Source: Phytopseudomonas argentinensis (lineage in GTDB: Bacteria > Pseudomonadota > Gammaproteobacteria > Pseudomonadales > Pseudomonadaceae). From it: a stretch of 64,000 bases of DNA. This document shows positions 18,299 through 28,166 of this stretch, piece after piece. Below the pieces are notes generated by a model. That model was given only the letters and a program-made list of their open reading frames with translations, searched no databases and had not been told where the DNA came from. The stretch is from positions 990,060 to 1,054,059 of the forward strand of contig NZ_FORC01000001.1 of assembly GCF_900113905.1 (NCBI RefSeq), in the 5' to 3' direction. A program made the position numbers and the translations under genes. Each line of letters starts with the position of its first letter. Positions within the stretch are counted from its first letter, which is position 1.

Positions 18299-18321
18299 GG
18301 TACCGCGGCCAACGCCGTACC
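18299..18321 (+). promoter_or_regulatory. bulged hairpin in the thiD leader
   Basis: GGTAC-(CGC)-GGC-CAAC-GCC-GTACC forms an 8-bp stem with a 3-base bulge, 24 bases upstream of the thiD ATG. It overlaps no gene. It does not match the TPP riboswitch (no CUGAGA element), so any role in thiD control is open. Confidence 0.35.
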
Positions 18322-18345
18322 CGTAAGCCGGAATCCGCGACACAG

Positions 18346-19182
18346 ATGATCGACTTTGGCCTCCCCGATTACCCGCGCAGCACCGCCCGCCTCGCGCCCT
18401 CGCGCCCGGTGGTGCTGTGCCTGTCCGGCCATGACCCGAGCGGCGGTGCCGGCCTGCAGGCCGATATCGAGGCGCTGCTCGCCCAGGGTTGCCACGCGGC
18501 GCCAGCGGTCACTGCGTTGACCGTACAGGATACCGTGGACGTCAGCGACTTCCGGGTACTGGAGCGCGACTGGGTGCTGGCCCAGGCCCATGCGGTAATC
18601 GCCGACATGCCGGTGGCCGCAGTCAAGCTCGGCATGCTCGGCTCGGTGGAGATGGTCGACACCGTGCTGATGATCATGGACAAATTGCCCGGCATCCCAC
18701 TGATCTGCGACCCGGTGCTGCGCGCTGGCGGCGGTGGCGCCCTGGGCAAGCAAGACGTCGGCTTCGCCATGCGTGAGCGGCTGTTTCCCGGCGCCGTCAT
18801 CGCCACCCCGAACCTGCCCGAGGCGCGCATTCTCGCCGAACTGCCCGACGGCAGCGCTGACGCATGCGCCGAGCGGCTGCTGGCGCATATCGAGCATCTG
18901 CTGATCACCGGCGGCCATGGCGACGAACCCGACGCCGTGCACAATCGCCTGTATCTGCGCGATGGCAGCGTGCGCACCTTCACCTGCCCGCGGCTGCCCG
19001 GCAGCTACCACGGCTCCGGCTGCACCCTGGCCAGCAGCCTGGCCGGCCGCCTGGCCCTCGGCCAGGATCTGATCGGCGCGGTACAAAGCGCCCTGGACTA
19101 CACCTGGCGCACCCTGCGCGATGCCGAGCAGCCCGGCCGCGGCCAGTTCGTTCCGCGCCGCCTGCCGCTGGATCTCGGCTGA
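18346..19182 (+). CDS. thiD: hydroxymethylpyrimidine / phosphomethylpyrimidine kinase
   Basis: Ribokinase-family enzyme that phosphorylates HMP and HMP-P in thiamine synthesis. It has 278 residues. Motifs: [20 protein letters not shown] at the HMP site, [26 protein letters not shown], and the C-terminal anion-hole segment [14 protein letters not shown]. The ATG at 18346 lacks a strong ribosome binding site but gives the expected N-terminal length. The stop overlaps the thiE start by one base (TGATG), indicating translational coupling. It is divergent from the binding-protein gene. Confidence 0.95.
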   Translation: MIDFGLPDYPRSTARLAPSRPVVLCLSGHDPSGGAGLQADIEALLAQGCHAAPAVTALTVQDTVDVSDFRVLERDWVLAQAHAVIADMPVAAVKLGMLGSVEMVDTVLMIMDKLPGIPLICDPVLRAGGGGALGKQDVGFAMRERLFPGAVIATPNLPEARILAELPDGSADACAERLLAHIEHLLITGGHGDEPDAVHNRLYLRDGSVRTFTCPRLPGSYHGSGCTLASSLAGRLALGQDLIGAVQSALDYTWRTLRDAEQPGRGQFVPRRLPLDLG

Positions 19183-19823
19183 TGGCCAAGCCTGGCAAAC
19201 TGCGCGGCCTCTACGCCATCACCGACAGCCAGTTGCTCGCCGACGGCAAGCTGCTGCCCTACGTGGAAGCCGCACTGACCGGCGGCGCGCGCCTGCTGCA
19301 GTACCGCGACAAATCGACTGACGAGGCCCGCCGCCTGCGCGAGGCCGAGGCGCTGCACAGGCTGTGCGAAAGCCATGGCGCCACGCTGATCATCAATGAC
19401 GACGCCGAACTGGCCGCACGCCTTGGCGTCGGCCTGCACCTCGGCCAGCAGGATGGCTCGCTGGCGGCGGCCCGCGCCCTGCTCGGCCGCCAGGCGGTCA
19501 TCGGAGCGACCTGCCACGCCCAGCTCGCCCTGGCCGAACAGGCGGCCAGCGAAGGCGCCAGCTACGTGGCCTTCGGGCGCTTCTTCAACTCCCTGACCAA
19601 ACCCGGTGCCCCAGCTGCCACCCCCGATCTACTGGCGCAAGCCAAGGCGCAGGTGGCACTGCCGATCGTCGCCATCGGCGGTATCGACCTGCACAACGCC
19701 GCGCCGCTGATTGACCAGGGCGCCAGCATGATCGCCGTGATCCATGCCCTGTTCGCCGCCGCTTCGCCCACCGAGGTAGAGCGCCGCGCGCGTGCCTTCA
19801 GCGCCCTGTTCGAATCGAACTGA
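19182..19823 (+). CDS. thiE: thiamine-phosphate synthase
   Basis: 213-residue TIM-barrel enzyme that joins HMP-PP and the thiazole phosphate. Motifs: [22 protein letters not shown] (diphosphate site), [35 protein letters not shown] and [11 protein letters not shown]. It starts inside the thiD stop codon and is followed 21 bases later by hemL, with AGGAG before the hemL ATG. The three genes are probably one transcription unit, an arrangement conserved in Pseudomonas. Confidence 0.95.
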   Translation: MAKPGKLRGLYAITDSQLLADGKLLPYVEAALTGGARLLQYRDKSTDEARRLREAEALHRLCESHGATLIINDDAELAARLGVGLHLGQQDGSLAAARALLGRQAVIGATCHAQLALAEQAASEGASYVAFGRFFNSLTKPGAPAATPDLLAQAKAQVALPIVAIGGIDLHNAAPLIDQGASMIAVIHALFAAASPTEVERRARAFSALFESN

Positions 19824-19844
19824 CTCACTTTCAGGAGACCCCTC

Positions 19845-21134
19845 ATGTCCCGCTCCGAAACGCTTTTCGCCAACGCCCAGAAACACATTCCCGGCGGTGT
19901 GAACTCACCGGTGCGCGCATTCAAGAGCGTGGGCGGCACGCCGCTGTTCTTCAAGCACGCCGAGGGCGCCTACGTCACCGACGAAGACGACAAGCGCTAC
20001 GTCGACTACGTCGGCTCCTGGGGTCCGATGATTCTCGGCCATAGCCATCCCGAGGTACTCGACGCGGTACGTCGCCAACTCGACCACGGGCTGTCCTATG
20101 GGGCACCGACCGCCATGGAAACCGAGATGGCCGACCTGGTCTGCTCGATCGTGCCGTCCATGGAGATGGTACGCATGGTCAGCTCGGGCACCGAGGCGAC
20201 CATGAGCGCCATCCGTCTGGCCCGCGGCTACACCGGCCGCGACGCGATCATCAAGTTCGAGGGCTGCTACCACGGCCACTCCGACAGCCTGCTGGTCAAG
20301 GCCGGCTCCGGCCTGTTGACCCAGGGCGTACCCAGCTCGGCGGGAGTGCCGGCCGACTTCGCCAAACATACCCTGACGCTGCCGTTCAACGACATCGAGG
20401 CGGTCGAACAGACCCTGTCTGAAGTCGGCCAGAGCGTGGCCTGCATCATCGTCGAGCCGGTGGCCGGCAACATGAACTGCGTACCGCCGGCGCCGGGCTT
20501 TCTCGAGGGCCTGCGCTCGCTGTGCGACCAGCACGGCGTGGTGCTGATCTTCGACGAGGTGATGACCGGCTTTCGCGTCGCCCTTGGCGGCGCCCAGGCG
20601 CATTACGGCGTCACCCCGGACCTGTCGACCTTCGGCAAGATCGTCGGCGGCGGCATGCCGGTGGGCTGCTTTGGCGGCAAGCGCGCGATCATGGAGCGCA
20701 TCGCCCCGCTCGGTCCGGTCTACCAGGCCGGCACCCTGTCGGGTAACCCGCTGGCCATGGCCGCCGGCCTGACCACCCTGAAGCTGATCAGCCGGCCGGG
20801 CTTCCACGCCGAGCTCAGCGACTACACCAGTTCGCTGCTGCAGGGTCTGCAGGACCGTGCCGATGCCGCCGGTATCCCGTTCGTGACCACTCAGGCAGGC
20901 GGCATGTTCGGCCTGTACTTCAGCGGCGCCGACGATATCGTTACCTTTGATGACGTGATGGCCAGCGATGCCGAGCGTTTCAAGCGCTTCTTCCACCTGA
21001 TGCTCGACGGCGGCGTTTACCTGGCGCCGAGTGCTTTCGAGGCCGGTTTCACCTCGATCGCCCATGGCGCCACCGAGCTGCAGTTGACCCTGGACGCCGC
21101 CGAGCGGGCCTTCGCCGCACTCAAACAGGCGTGA
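19845..21134 (+). CDS. hemL: glutamate-1-semialdehyde 2,1-aminomutase
   Basis: PLP-dependent enzyme that converts glutamate-1-semialdehyde to 5-aminolevulinate in the C5 haem pathway. It has 429 residues, the normal length. Motifs: [12 protein letters not shown] at the N-terminus, [27 protein letters not shown], the PLP lysine in [14 protein letters not shown], and [13 protein letters not shown]. It starts 21 bases after thiE with an AGGAG ribosome binding site. About 255 bases without a gene follow. Confidence 0.97.
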   Translation: MSRSETLFANAQKHIPGGVNSPVRAFKSVGGTPLFFKHAEGAYVTDEDDKRYVDYVGSWGPMILGHSHPEVLDAVRRQLDHGLSYGAPTAMETEMADLVCSIVPSMEMVRMVSSGTEATMSAIRLARGYTGRDAIIKFEGCYHGHSDSLLVKAGSGLLTQGVPSSAGVPADFAKHTLTLPFNDIEAVEQTLSEVGQSVACIIVEPVAGNMNCVPPAPGFLEGLRSLCDQHGVVLIFDEVMTGFRVALGGAQAHYGVTPDLSTFGKIVGGGMPVGCFGGKRAIMERIAPLGPVYQAGTLSGNPLAMAAGLTTLKLISRPGFHAELSDYTSSLLQGLQDRADAAGIPFVTTQAGGMFGLYFSGADDIVTFDDVMASDAERFKRFFHLMLDGGVYLAPSAFEAGFTSIAHGATELQLTLDAAERAFAALKQA

Positions 21135-21389
21135 ACCCCGCGGTGCCGTTCGGCGCCTGAGGTGAACGGCAGGCTGGCCAGCGCGATCCTGTGTAGGCCA
21201 CCTGCAAGCCCTTGAAAGGCGTATAACCGGGGTTGTCAGTCCGGCAGGCGCGATTGTTGCCTCAACCTGGGGCAGAAAAGCCGGTAAACACTTTGTAAGA
21301 ACGGTGTCGCTTATTTCATAATGTGATGGCGAGCCCATTTGGCTTCGCCAGTCACCCACCCGCCAGCCTGTCGAGGTATCCGGATCTTC

Positions 21390-21938
21390 ATGAAGCGCAC
21401 CGGCCGCACCCTGTCCCTGGGCTGCCTGTTGCTCCTGCTGCCAGCGCTTGCCTTGGCGGACGGAAACTCATTGCTGATCCCAGCGATTGGCAGCTGTTCG
21501 CTGAACGTCGCCGCCGAAGACCTGCCCAGCGCTTTGCAGGCCTGCCAACAGAGCGCCGAGAACGGCGATGCGCAGGCCCAGTACGAACTGGGCGAGTTCT
21601 ATTACAACGGTCAAGCCGGCGAGCGCGACCTGTCCCAGGCACTGAACTGGTTCGAGCACGCTTCGCTGCAAGGCCATGCCCAGGCGCAGTACCGTCTGGG
21701 CATGATGTTCTTTCGTGGCGAAGGCGTCGCGGCCAACAACGTACAGGCCTACATCGTGCTGAAAATGGCCGCGGTCAACGGCTCTGACGAGGCCATGGAC
21801 GGCGCCGATGAAGTGGCCATGCAAATGCCGCGAGCGGAACAGGAAGTCGCCACCCAGGTGCTCGGGCAGATCTTCCGCAATTACCTGCAGGAACTGCAGG
21901 CCGCCGACAGCCTGTCCCCCTTCGCACCGCTCAAATAA
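21390..21938 (+). CDS. secreted Sel1-repeat protein
   Basis: 182 residues with a signal peptide (MKRTGRTLSLGCLLLLLPALALA). The mature part holds two Sel1-like repeats (NGDAQAQYELGEFYYNG and QGHAQAQYRLGMMFFRG), a helical solenoid used for protein-protein contacts, followed by a less regular helix. It is likely periplasmic. A gene of this type sits between hemL and miaB in other Pseudomonas. The longer open frame upstream is rejected because the signal peptide starts at 21390. No function is known. Confidence 0.82.
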   Translation: MKRTGRTLSLGCLLLLLPALALADGNSLLIPAIGSCSLNVAAEDLPSALQACQQSAENGDAQAQYELGEFYYNGQAGERDLSQALNWFEHASLQGHAQAQYRLGMMFFRGEGVAANNVQAYIVLKMAAVNGSDEAMDGADEVAMQMPRAEQEVATQVLGQIFRNYLQELQAADSLSPFAPLK

Positions 21939-21974
21939 GCCGCCGCGCCAAGCAGCGACTCACTGCCCCGGGGG

Positions 21975-22298
21975 CTATTTCTCCGGCATCGGCATCGGAA
22001 ATGGCATGACGTTGCCGCCACCCTTGGCTTCGCTGATCTTCGGCGTGCCCAGGCGCTCCACTTCATCGATGCGCACGATCGAATGCATCGGCACGAAGCT
22101 GCGCACGACGCCCTCGAACTGTGCCTTGAGTTTTTCCTCGCTGGGATCGACCACCAGTTGCGAACGCTCTCCGAACACGAACTCCTCGATTTCCAGAAAC
22201 CCCCACAGATCGCTCTGGAAGATCTGCTTGGCGTACATCTCGTACACCTGGCCCTGATTGAGAAAAATCACCTTGTAGATCGGGTCGCGCTTGCTCAT
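21975..22298 (-). CDS. DUF1820 family protein
   Basis: 107-residue cytosolic protein starting MSKRDPIYKVIFLNQGQVYE, matching the DUF1820 family found across gamma-proteobacteria. Conserved segments include DLWGFLEIEEFVFGE, VVDPSEEKLKAQFEGV and RSFVPMHSIVRIDEVE. The small-beta fold resembles an RNA- or protein-binding scaffold, but no role is established. It is divergent from miaB. The upstream extension of the frame is rejected because it is not conserved in character. Confidence 0.85.
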   Translation of the reverse strand: MSKRDPIYKVIFLNQGQVYEMYAKQIFQSDLWGFLEIEEFVFGERSQLVVDPSEEKLKAQFEGVVRSFVPMHSIVRIDEVERLGTPKISEAKGGGNVMPFPMPMPEK

Positions 22299-22448
22299 GG
22301 ATGACGAATGGCTGGCTATGCAATGAAAGGACGCAAATCTTAGCATGCCGTCTTGCCGGGGCGTCGCCCCTCCCGTCCATCGCCGGTGGCCTCACGCGAG
22401 CAACCCTCCTATAATCCGCGGTCATTTTTTCACCGCCGACGAACCGCC

Positions 22449-23783
22449 ATGACCAAGAAGCTCTATATCGAAACCCACGGTTGCCAGATGAACGAGTACG
22501 ACAGCTCGCGCATGGTCGACCTGCTGGGCGAGCATCAGGCTCTGGAAGTCACCGATCGCCCGGAAGATGCCGACGTCATCCTGCTCAACACCTGCTCGAT
22601 CCGCGAGAAGGCCCAGGACAAGGTGTTTTCCCAGCTCGGCCGCTGGCGTGAACTGAAGCTGGAGAACCCCGAACTGGTAATCGGCGTCGGGGGCTGCGTG
22701 GCCAGCCAGGAAGGCGCTGCGATCCGCGATCGGGCGCCCTATGTCGATGTGGTCTTCGGCCCGCAGACCCTGCATCGCCTGCCGGAGATGATCGACGCCG
22801 CGCGGCTGACCAAGACCGCCCAGGTGGACATTTCCTTCCCCGAGATCGAGAAGTTCGACCGCCTGCCCGAGCCCCGGGTCGACGGCCCCAGCGCCATGGT
22901 TTCGGTCATGGAAGGCTGCAGCAAGTACTGCACCTTCTGCGTAGTGCCCTATACCCGGGGCGAGGAAGTCAGCCGGCCGTTGGACGACGTGCTGGGCGAA
23001 ATCATTCACCTGGCCGAAAACGGCGTGCGTGAAGTGACCCTGCTAGGCCAGAACGTCAACGGTTACCGCGGTGAAACGCGCGACGGCGGTATCGCCGACT
23101 TCGCCGAGCTGCTGTACCTGGTGGCCGCCGTCGAGGGCATCGACCGTATTCGCTACATCACCAGCCACCCGCTGGAGTTTTCCGATGCGCTGATCAAAGC
23201 CCACGCCGACATTCCAGAGCTGGTGAAGTTTCTCCACCTGCCGGTGCAGTCCGGCTCCGACCGTATCCTTGCCGCCATGAAGCGCAACCATACGGCGCTG
23301 GAGTACAAGTCGCGCATCCGCAAACTGCGCGCAGCGGTGCCGGACATCGTGATCAGTTCGGACTTCATCGTCGGCTTCCCCGGCGAAACCGAAAAAGACT
23401 TCGAGCAGACCATGAAACTGGTCGAGGACGTCGGCTTCGACTTCTCCTACTCCTTCATGTACAGCTCGCGCCCCGGCACCCCGGCCGCGGATATTCATGA
23501 CGACACGCCGGAAGAAGTGAAGAAGGAACGCCTGCAGCGTCTGCAGCATCGCCTCAACCAGCAGGGTTTCGAAAACAGCCGGCGCATGGTCGGCAGCGTG
23601 CAGCGCATTCTGGTCAGCGACTTCTCGAAAAAGGATCCCGGCAAGTTGCAGGGCAAGACCGAGAACAACCGCTTCGTCAATTTTCAGTGCGACAATCCGC
23701 GCCTGATCGGCCAGTTCGTCGACGTGCATATCGATGAGGCGATGCCGCATTCCCTGCGCGGCACCCTGATCGAGCGTCATTGA
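22449..23783 (+). CDS. miaB: tRNA-2-methylthio-N6-dimethylallyladenosine synthase
   Basis: Radical-SAM methylthiotransferase that modifies A37 of tRNAs reading UNN codons. It has 444 residues. Domains: UPF0004 N-terminal cluster domain ([11 protein letters not shown] and other cysteines), radical SAM core with [15 protein letters not shown] (CxxxCxxC), and a C-terminal TRAM domain ending [15 protein letters not shown]. All six cluster cysteines appear present. The ATG at 22449 is chosen over the longer frame because it gives the standard [13 protein letters not shown] start. ybeZ follows after 293 bases. Confidence 0.96.
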   Translation: MTKKLYIETHGCQMNEYDSSRMVDLLGEHQALEVTDRPEDADVILLNTCSIREKAQDKVFSQLGRWRELKLENPELVIGVGGCVASQEGAAIRDRAPYVDVVFGPQTLHRLPEMIDAARLTKTAQVDISFPEIEKFDRLPEPRVDGPSAMVSVMEGCSKYCTFCVVPYTRGEEVSRPLDDVLGEIIHLAENGVREVTLLGQNVNGYRGETRDGGIADFAELLYLVAAVEGIDRIRYITSHPLEFSDALIKAHADIPELVKFLHLPVQSGSDRILAAMKRNHTALEYKSRIRKLRAAVPDIVISSDFIVGFPGETEKDFEQTMKLVEDVGFDFSYSFMYSSRPGTPAADIHDDTPEEVKKERLQRLQHRLNQQGFENSRRMVGSVQRILVSDFSKKDPGKLQGKTENNRFVNFQCDNPRLIGQFVDVHIDEAMPHSLRGTLIERH

Positions 23784-24076
23784 TAGCCTCATGCGCGGCT
23801 GCGCGGTGAAACCGCGCCGGGTCGCCAGACCGACGGGAACGCCGCCCGCGCCGAACGCCCTTCAGGGCGGCCATGGAACCGCGAGTGAAGCGAGTCAGAC
23901 CCACTTACAAACTCGTGAAGGCGCCCGCAGCGGCGATTTTCTTGCCGCCCATGGCTCCAGCGCGCACGATCATCGGCCATCTTTGCCCGAGGCGCGGCTA
24001 TCGGCGCGCTTTCACTCGGCCCTGGCTAGCGCTATTCTCTTCCTTCCATTCAGCCGACGGCGGCCACAATACGACC

Positions 24077-25096
24077 TTGAATATCACCTCGACACCTCAT
24101 CGCTTCACCCTCGAACCCTTCGAAGCCAAGCGCTTCGCCAACCTCAGCGGGCAATTCGACGAGCACTTGCGCCTGATCGAATCGCGCCTGGGCATCGAGA
24201 TCCGCAACCGCGGCAACCAGTTCGAGCTGCTGGGCGAGCCTGGCCAGACCACCTCTGCCGAAAACCTGCTGCGGCGCCTGTACCGTGAAACCGACGCCAC
24301 CGAGCTGTCGCCGGACATGGTGCACCTGTTCCTGCAGGAATCCGGTATCGAGGAACTGAACGCACCCAGCGGCCACGCCAACATCGCCCTGCGCACGCGC
24401 AAGGGCATGATCCGCCCGCGTGGCGCCAACCAGCAGCTGTACGTGAAGGCGATCCTCGATCACGACATCAACTTCGGCATCGGCCCGGCCGGCACCGGCA
24501 AGACCTACCTGGCCGTAGCCGCCGCCGTGGATGCACTGGAGCGCGAGCAGATTCGCCGCATTCTGCTGGTACGCCCGGCTGTCGAGGCTGGCGAGAAGCT
24601 CGGTTTCCTGCCTGGTGATCTGTCGCAAAAGATCGACCCCTACCTGCGCCCGCTGTACGACGCCCTGTACGAGATGCTCGGCTTCGAGCAGGTGGCCAAG
24701 CTGATCGAGAAACAGGTGATCGAGGTCGCGCCGCTGGCCTACATGCGCGGTCGTACGCTGAACAACAGCTTCATCATCCTCGATGAAAGCCAGAACACCA
24801 CCATGGAACAGATGAAGATGTTCCTGACCCGCATCGGCTTCGGCTCCACCGCGGTGATCACCGGTGACATCACCCAGGTCGACCTGCCCCGCGGCACCAA
24901 GAGCGGCCTGACCCACGTGATCGAGGTGCTCAAGGGCGTGCCGGGTATCAGCTTCACCCACTTCAAGCCCAAGGACGTGGTGCGTCACCCGCTGGTGCAG
25001 CGCATCGTCGAAGCCTACGAGCGCTTCGATGCCGAGCGCCAACCGTTCGACCGCCGCCCGGCGGACAACGATCCGGGAGCGCGCTCCGAGCCATGA
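24077..25096 (+). CDS. ybeZ: PhoH-like ATPase YbeZ
   Basis: 339-residue P-loop ATPase of the PhoH family, encoded with the RNase YbeY and thought to act with it in rRNA maturation and ribosome quality control. It has an N-terminal KH-like RNA-binding region, Walker [12 protein letters not shown], and Walker [12 protein letters not shown]. No ATG fits the conserved N-terminus ([18 protein letters not shown]), so a TTG at 24077 is the likely start. The open frame extends a further 68 codons upstream, but that part is Arg/Pro rich and unlike the family. Its last 4 bases overlap ybeY. Confidence 0.92.
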   Translation: MNITSTPHRFTLEPFEAKRFANLSGQFDEHLRLIESRLGIEIRNRGNQFELLGEPGQTTSAENLLRRLYRETDATELSPDMVHLFLQESGIEELNAPSGHANIALRTRKGMIRPRGANQQLYVKAILDHDINFGIGPAGTGKTYLAVAAAVDALEREQIRRILLVRPAVEAGEKLGFLPGDLSQKIDPYLRPLYDALYEMLGFEQVAKLIEKQVIEVAPLAYMRGRTLNNSFIILDESQNTTMEQMKMFLTRIGFGSTAVITGDITQVDLPRGTKSGLTHVIEVLKGVPGISFTHFKPKDVVRHPLVQRIVEAYERFDAERQPFDRRPADNDPGARSEP

Positions 25097-25551
25097 TCGA
25101 ACTGGATCTGCAGGTCGCCAGCGATGCTGGCCGCCTGCCCGCGGAGGCCGACTTCCAGGCCTGGTGCGCACTCGCCCTGCGCCAGCGCAGCGCCGACTCG
25201 GAACTGACCATCCGCCTGGTGGACGAAGCCGAAGGCCGTGAGCTCAACCGCACCTGGCGCGGCAAGGATTACGCCACCAATGTGCTGTCCTTCCCGGCCG
25301 ATGTACCCGACGAATTACTCGATATTCCACTGCTTGGCGACCTGGTGATCTGCGTGCCGGTGGTCGAGCGCGAGGCGGTCGAGCAAGGCAAGACCCTGGA
25401 TGCGCACTGGGCGCATCTGGTGATACATGGCTGTCTGCATCTCCTGGGCTACGACCACATCGACGATGAGGAAGCCGAGGAAATGGAAAGCCTGGAACGA
25501 ATACTGCTCGCCGAGCTGGGTCATCCCGACCCGTATGCCGGCGACGAATGA
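25093..25551 (+). CDS. ybeY: endoribonuclease YbeY (rRNA maturation factor)
   Basis: 152-residue zinc endoribonuclease needed for 16S rRNA 3' maturation and 70S quality control. The catalytic motif [11 protein letters not shown] is intact (three His ligands). [11 protein letters not shown] is the other family signature. It overlaps the end of ybeZ by 4 bases (ATGA) and is followed 24 bases later by corC, forming the conserved ybeZ-ybeY-corC-lnt order. Confidence 0.97.
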   Translation: MIELDLQVASDAGRLPAEADFQAWCALALRQRSADSELTIRLVDEAEGRELNRTWRGKDYATNVLSFPADVPDELLDIPLLGDLVICVPVVEREAVEQGKTLDAHWAHLVIHGCLHLLGYDHIDDEEAEEMESLERILLAELGHPDPYAGDE

Positions 25552-25575
25552 CATAGGGATCCCGAGTAAAACGCC

Positions 25576-26412
25576 ATGAGCGAAGACCGATCGAGCAACG
25601 AGCAAAAGTCCTGGTTGAACAAACTGACCCAGGCTTTTGCTCATGAGCCGAAAAACCGCCAGGAATTGCTGGAAGTCCTGCGCGATGCCCACCAGAACAA
25701 ACTGCTCGACAGCGAGGCCCTGGCCATCGTCGAAGGCGCCATCCAGGTCGCCGACCTGCAGGTTCGCGACATCATGGTGCCGCGCTCCCAGGTGGTGACC
25801 ATCAAGGCCAGCCAGTCTCCCCGGGAATTCCTGCCGGTGATCATCGAAGCGGCGCACTCGCGCTATCCGGTGATCGGCGAGACCCTCGACGACGTGCTCG
25901 GCATCCTGCTGGCCAAGGATCTGCTGCCACTGCTGCTGGCCGATCAGCCTGACTTCAACATCCGCGACATGCTGCGCCCGGCCACCTTCGTGCCCGAGTC
26001 CAAGCGCCTCAACGTGCTGTTGCGCGAGTTTCGCGCCAACCACAACCACATGGCGGTGGTGATCGACGAGTACGGCGGTGTCGCCGGCCTGGTGACCATC
26101 GAGGACGTGCTGGAGCAGATCGTCGGTGATATCGAGGACGAGCACGACGTCGAGGAAGACAGCTACGTCAAACCGCTGCCCAGCGGCGATTTCCTGGTCA
26201 AGGCGTTGACGCCCATCGAGCACTTCAACGAAACCTTCACCACCGCCTTCTCCGACGACGAGTTCGACACCGTCGGCGGCCTGGTGATGAGCGCTTTCGG
26301 CCACCTGCCCAAGCGCAACGAAGTGACGGTGATCGGCGAATTCCGCTTCCGCGTGCTCAACGCCGACAGCCGCCGCGTGCATCTGCTGCGCCTGACACCG
26401 CTGGCCCGCTGA
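25576..26412 (+). CDS. corC: CorC/YbeX family CBS-domain protein
   Basis: 278-residue soluble protein with paired CBS domains (about 65-190: VRDIMVPRSQVVTI ... VVIDEYGGVAGLVTIEDVLEQIVGDIEDE) and a C-terminal CorC/HlyC domain (LPSGDFLVKALTPIEHFNETF ... FDTVGGLVMSAFGHLP). Members bind adenine nucleotides and are linked to magnesium/cobalt efflux and to ribosome maturation. It has no membrane segment, unlike the longer CorB/CNNM proteins. An intrinsic terminator follows the stop codon, before lnt. Confidence 0.94.
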   Translation: MSEDRSSNEQKSWLNKLTQAFAHEPKNRQELLEVLRDAHQNKLLDSEALAIVEGAIQVADLQVRDIMVPRSQVVTIKASQSPREFLPVIIEAAHSRYPVIGETLDDVLGILLAKDLLPLLLADQPDFNIRDMLRPATFVPESKRLNVLLREFRANHNHMAVVIDEYGGVAGLVTIEDVLEQIVGDIEDEHDVEEDSYVKPLPSGDFLVKALTPIEHFNETFTTAFSDDEFDTVGGLVMSAFGHLPKRNEVTVIGEFRFRVLNADSRRVHLLRLTPLAR

Positions 26413-26416
26413 CCTG

Positions 26417-26444
26417 ACACCCCGCCACCCGGCGGGGTGTTTGC
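26417..26444 (+). terminator. intrinsic terminator between corC and lnt
   Basis: ACACCCCGCC (26417-26426) pairs perfectly with GGCGGGGTGT (26431-26440) around an ACCC loop, followed by TT and a T-rich stretch. It lies between corC and lnt, so it may only partly attenuate readthrough into lnt, whose start is 28 bases further on. Confidence 0.75.
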
Positions 26445-26467
26445 TTACTTCTTGCGTGAGTCCCTCG

Positions 26468-27985
26468 ATGAACCGACTGTTCCAACCCGGCTGGCCCGGC
26501 AACCTGATCGCCCTGCTGGGCGGCGCGCTGACCACCCTGGCGCTGGCGCCCTATGGCATCTGGCCGCTGGCGCTGCTGTCCATCGCCCTGCTCTACCGCG
26601 GCCTGCGCGCACTGACGCCGCGCCAGGCCGCCTGGCGCGGCTGGTGGTACGGGTTCGGCCTGTTCGCCTCGGGCACCAGCTGGGTGTACGTGAGCATTCA
26701 TGACTACGGCGCGGCATCGCCGCCACTCGCCGCCTTGCTGACCCTGGGTTTCGTCGCCGGCCTCGGCCTGTTCTTCGCCCTCGCCAGCTGGCTATGGGCG
26801 ATCTGGCTACGCCGTGACAGCGCGCCACTGGGCGATGCCCTGGCATTCGCCGCACTGTGGGTCGCCCAGGAGGCGTTTCGCGGCTGGTTCCTCACCGGCT
26901 TCCCGTGGCTGTATGCCGGCTACAGCCAGCTCGACGGCCCCATGGCCGGCCTGGCACCGGTCGGCGGCGTATGGCTGCTGTCGTTTGCCCTGGCACTCAG
27001 CGCAGCGCTGCTGGTCAACCTGCCGCGCCTTTACCGCAACAAGCCACAACTGGCCGAGGCACTAGTGCTGCTGATCGCTCCCTGGCTGCTCGGTGCAGCG
27101 TTCAAGGATCACGCCTGGACCGCGCCGGCTGGCGAGCCGCTGAGCGTCGCAGCGATCCAGGGCAACGTCGAACAGAACCTCAAGTGGGACCCGGCGCAGC
27201 TCAATGCCCAGCTGGCGCTGTACCGCGACATGAGTTTCGCCAGCAAGCCAGTGGACATCCTGGTATGGCCGGAAACCGCGGTGCCGGTGCTCAAGGAGCA
27301 GGCCATCGGCTACCTGAGCATGATGGATCGCTTCGCCAGCGACCGGCAAAGCGCGCTGATCACCGGTGTGCCGATTCGCCAGCCCAATGCCGAAGGTGAA
27401 ATACGCTACTACAACGGCGTCAGTGTGGTCGGCCAGGGCAGCGGCGACTACCTCAAGCAGCGCCTGGTGCCGTTCGGCGAGTACGTACCGCTGCAGGACC
27501 TGTTGCGCGGGCTGATCGCCTTTTTCGATCTGCCGATGTCCGACTTCGCCCGCGGCGAGCCCGACCAGCCCCTGCTGGAAGCCAAGGGCCATCGCCTGGC
27601 GACCTTCATCTGTTACGAAGTGGTCTATCCCGAATTCGCCGCTGCGATGGCCGCGCAGAGCGACCTGCTGCTGACGGTCAGCAACGACACCTGGTTCGGC
27701 AAATCGATCGGCCCGCTGCAGCACCTGCAGATGGCGCAGATGCGCGCTCTGGAAGCCGGCCGCTGGATGATTCGCTCCACCAACAATGGCGTGACCGCGC
27801 TGATCGACCCGTTCGGGCGCATCACCGAGCGCCTGCCACAATTCGAACAGGCCACGCTGTACGGCGAGGTGCAGCCGATGCAGCACCTGACGCCTTACCT
27901 GCAATGGCGCTCCTGGCCGCTGATCATTCTCTGCAGCCTGCTGGCCGGCTGGGCGCTGGTGCGGCGTCGCCGAGACGCCAAGTAA
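26468..27985 (+). CDS. lnt: apolipoprotein N-acyltransferase
   Basis: 505-residue inner-membrane enzyme that adds the third acyl chain to lipoproteins. Six or more N-terminal membrane helices are followed by a periplasmic nitrilase-like domain. The catalytic triad segments are visible: VWPETAVPV (Glu), QRLVPFGEYVP with the following Lys region, and TFICYEVVYPE (Cys). A further membrane helix and a basic C-terminus (RRRRDAK) end the protein. The ATG at 26468 starts MNRLFQPGWPGN; the upstream frame is shorter than a real extension. A second, unrelated acyltransferase-like candidate (DUF4105) lies at 54-56 kb. Confidence 0.95.
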   Translation: MNRLFQPGWPGNLIALLGGALTTLALAPYGIWPLALLSIALLYRGLRALTPRQAAWRGWWYGFGLFASGTSWVYVSIHDYGAASPPLAALLTLGFVAGLGLFFALASWLWAIWLRRDSAPLGDALAFAALWVAQEAFRGWFLTGFPWLYAGYSQLDGPMAGLAPVGGVWLLSFALALSAALLVNLPRLYRNKPQLAEALVLLIAPWLLGAAFKDHAWTAPAGEPLSVAAIQGNVEQNLKWDPAQLNAQLALYRDMSFASKPVDILVWPETAVPVLKEQAIGYLSMMDRFASDRQSALITGVPIRQPNAEGEIRYYNGVSVVGQGSGDYLKQRLVPFGEYVPLQDLLRGLIAFFDLPMSDFARGEPDQPLLEAKGHRLATFICYEVVYPEFAAAMAAQSDLLLTVSNDTWFGKSIGPLQHLQMAQMRALEAGRWMIRSTNNGVTALIDPFGRITERLPQFEQATLYGEVQPMQHLTPYLQWRSWPLIILCSLLAGWALVRRRRDAK

Positions 27986-28005
27986 CGGATTCGAACTCAG
28001 GTGTT

Positions 28006-28155
28006 GGGCTGAAGCGGATCGACGCCAGCCCACCCTGGTCATCCGGATAGGCGTTACAGCCTGTGGGAGCGCGCGGGGACGCCGAGTCCATGCGCGCGAC
28101 GATCACGGGTATGGCGCCAGCGGCGCAGTCCGCGAGGTAGGGTGGGCTTCAGCCC
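28006..28155. repeat. REP-type repeats and 10-bp inverted repeat between lnt and ydcF-like gene
   Basis: GGGCTGAAGC at 28006-28015 and GCTTCAGCCC at 28146-28155 are perfect inverse complements. Between them lies a Pseudomonas REP-like sequence starting CTGTGGGAGCGCGCGG at 28061, with GCGCGC arms. The region separates two convergent genes and is typical intergenic repeat material. Confidence 0.6.
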
Positions 28156-28166
28156 GCCACGTGGGG

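Noticed and set aside
18270..18325. TPP riboswitch upstream of thiD
   Set aside because: Some fragments resemble it, but the CUGAGA pyrimidine-binding element and the correct P4/P5 pairing are absent.
23873..24076. N-terminal 68-codon extension of ybeZ
   Set aside because: The sequence is basic and Pro-rich, unlike the family N-terminus, and overlaps what looks like ordinary intergenic DNA.
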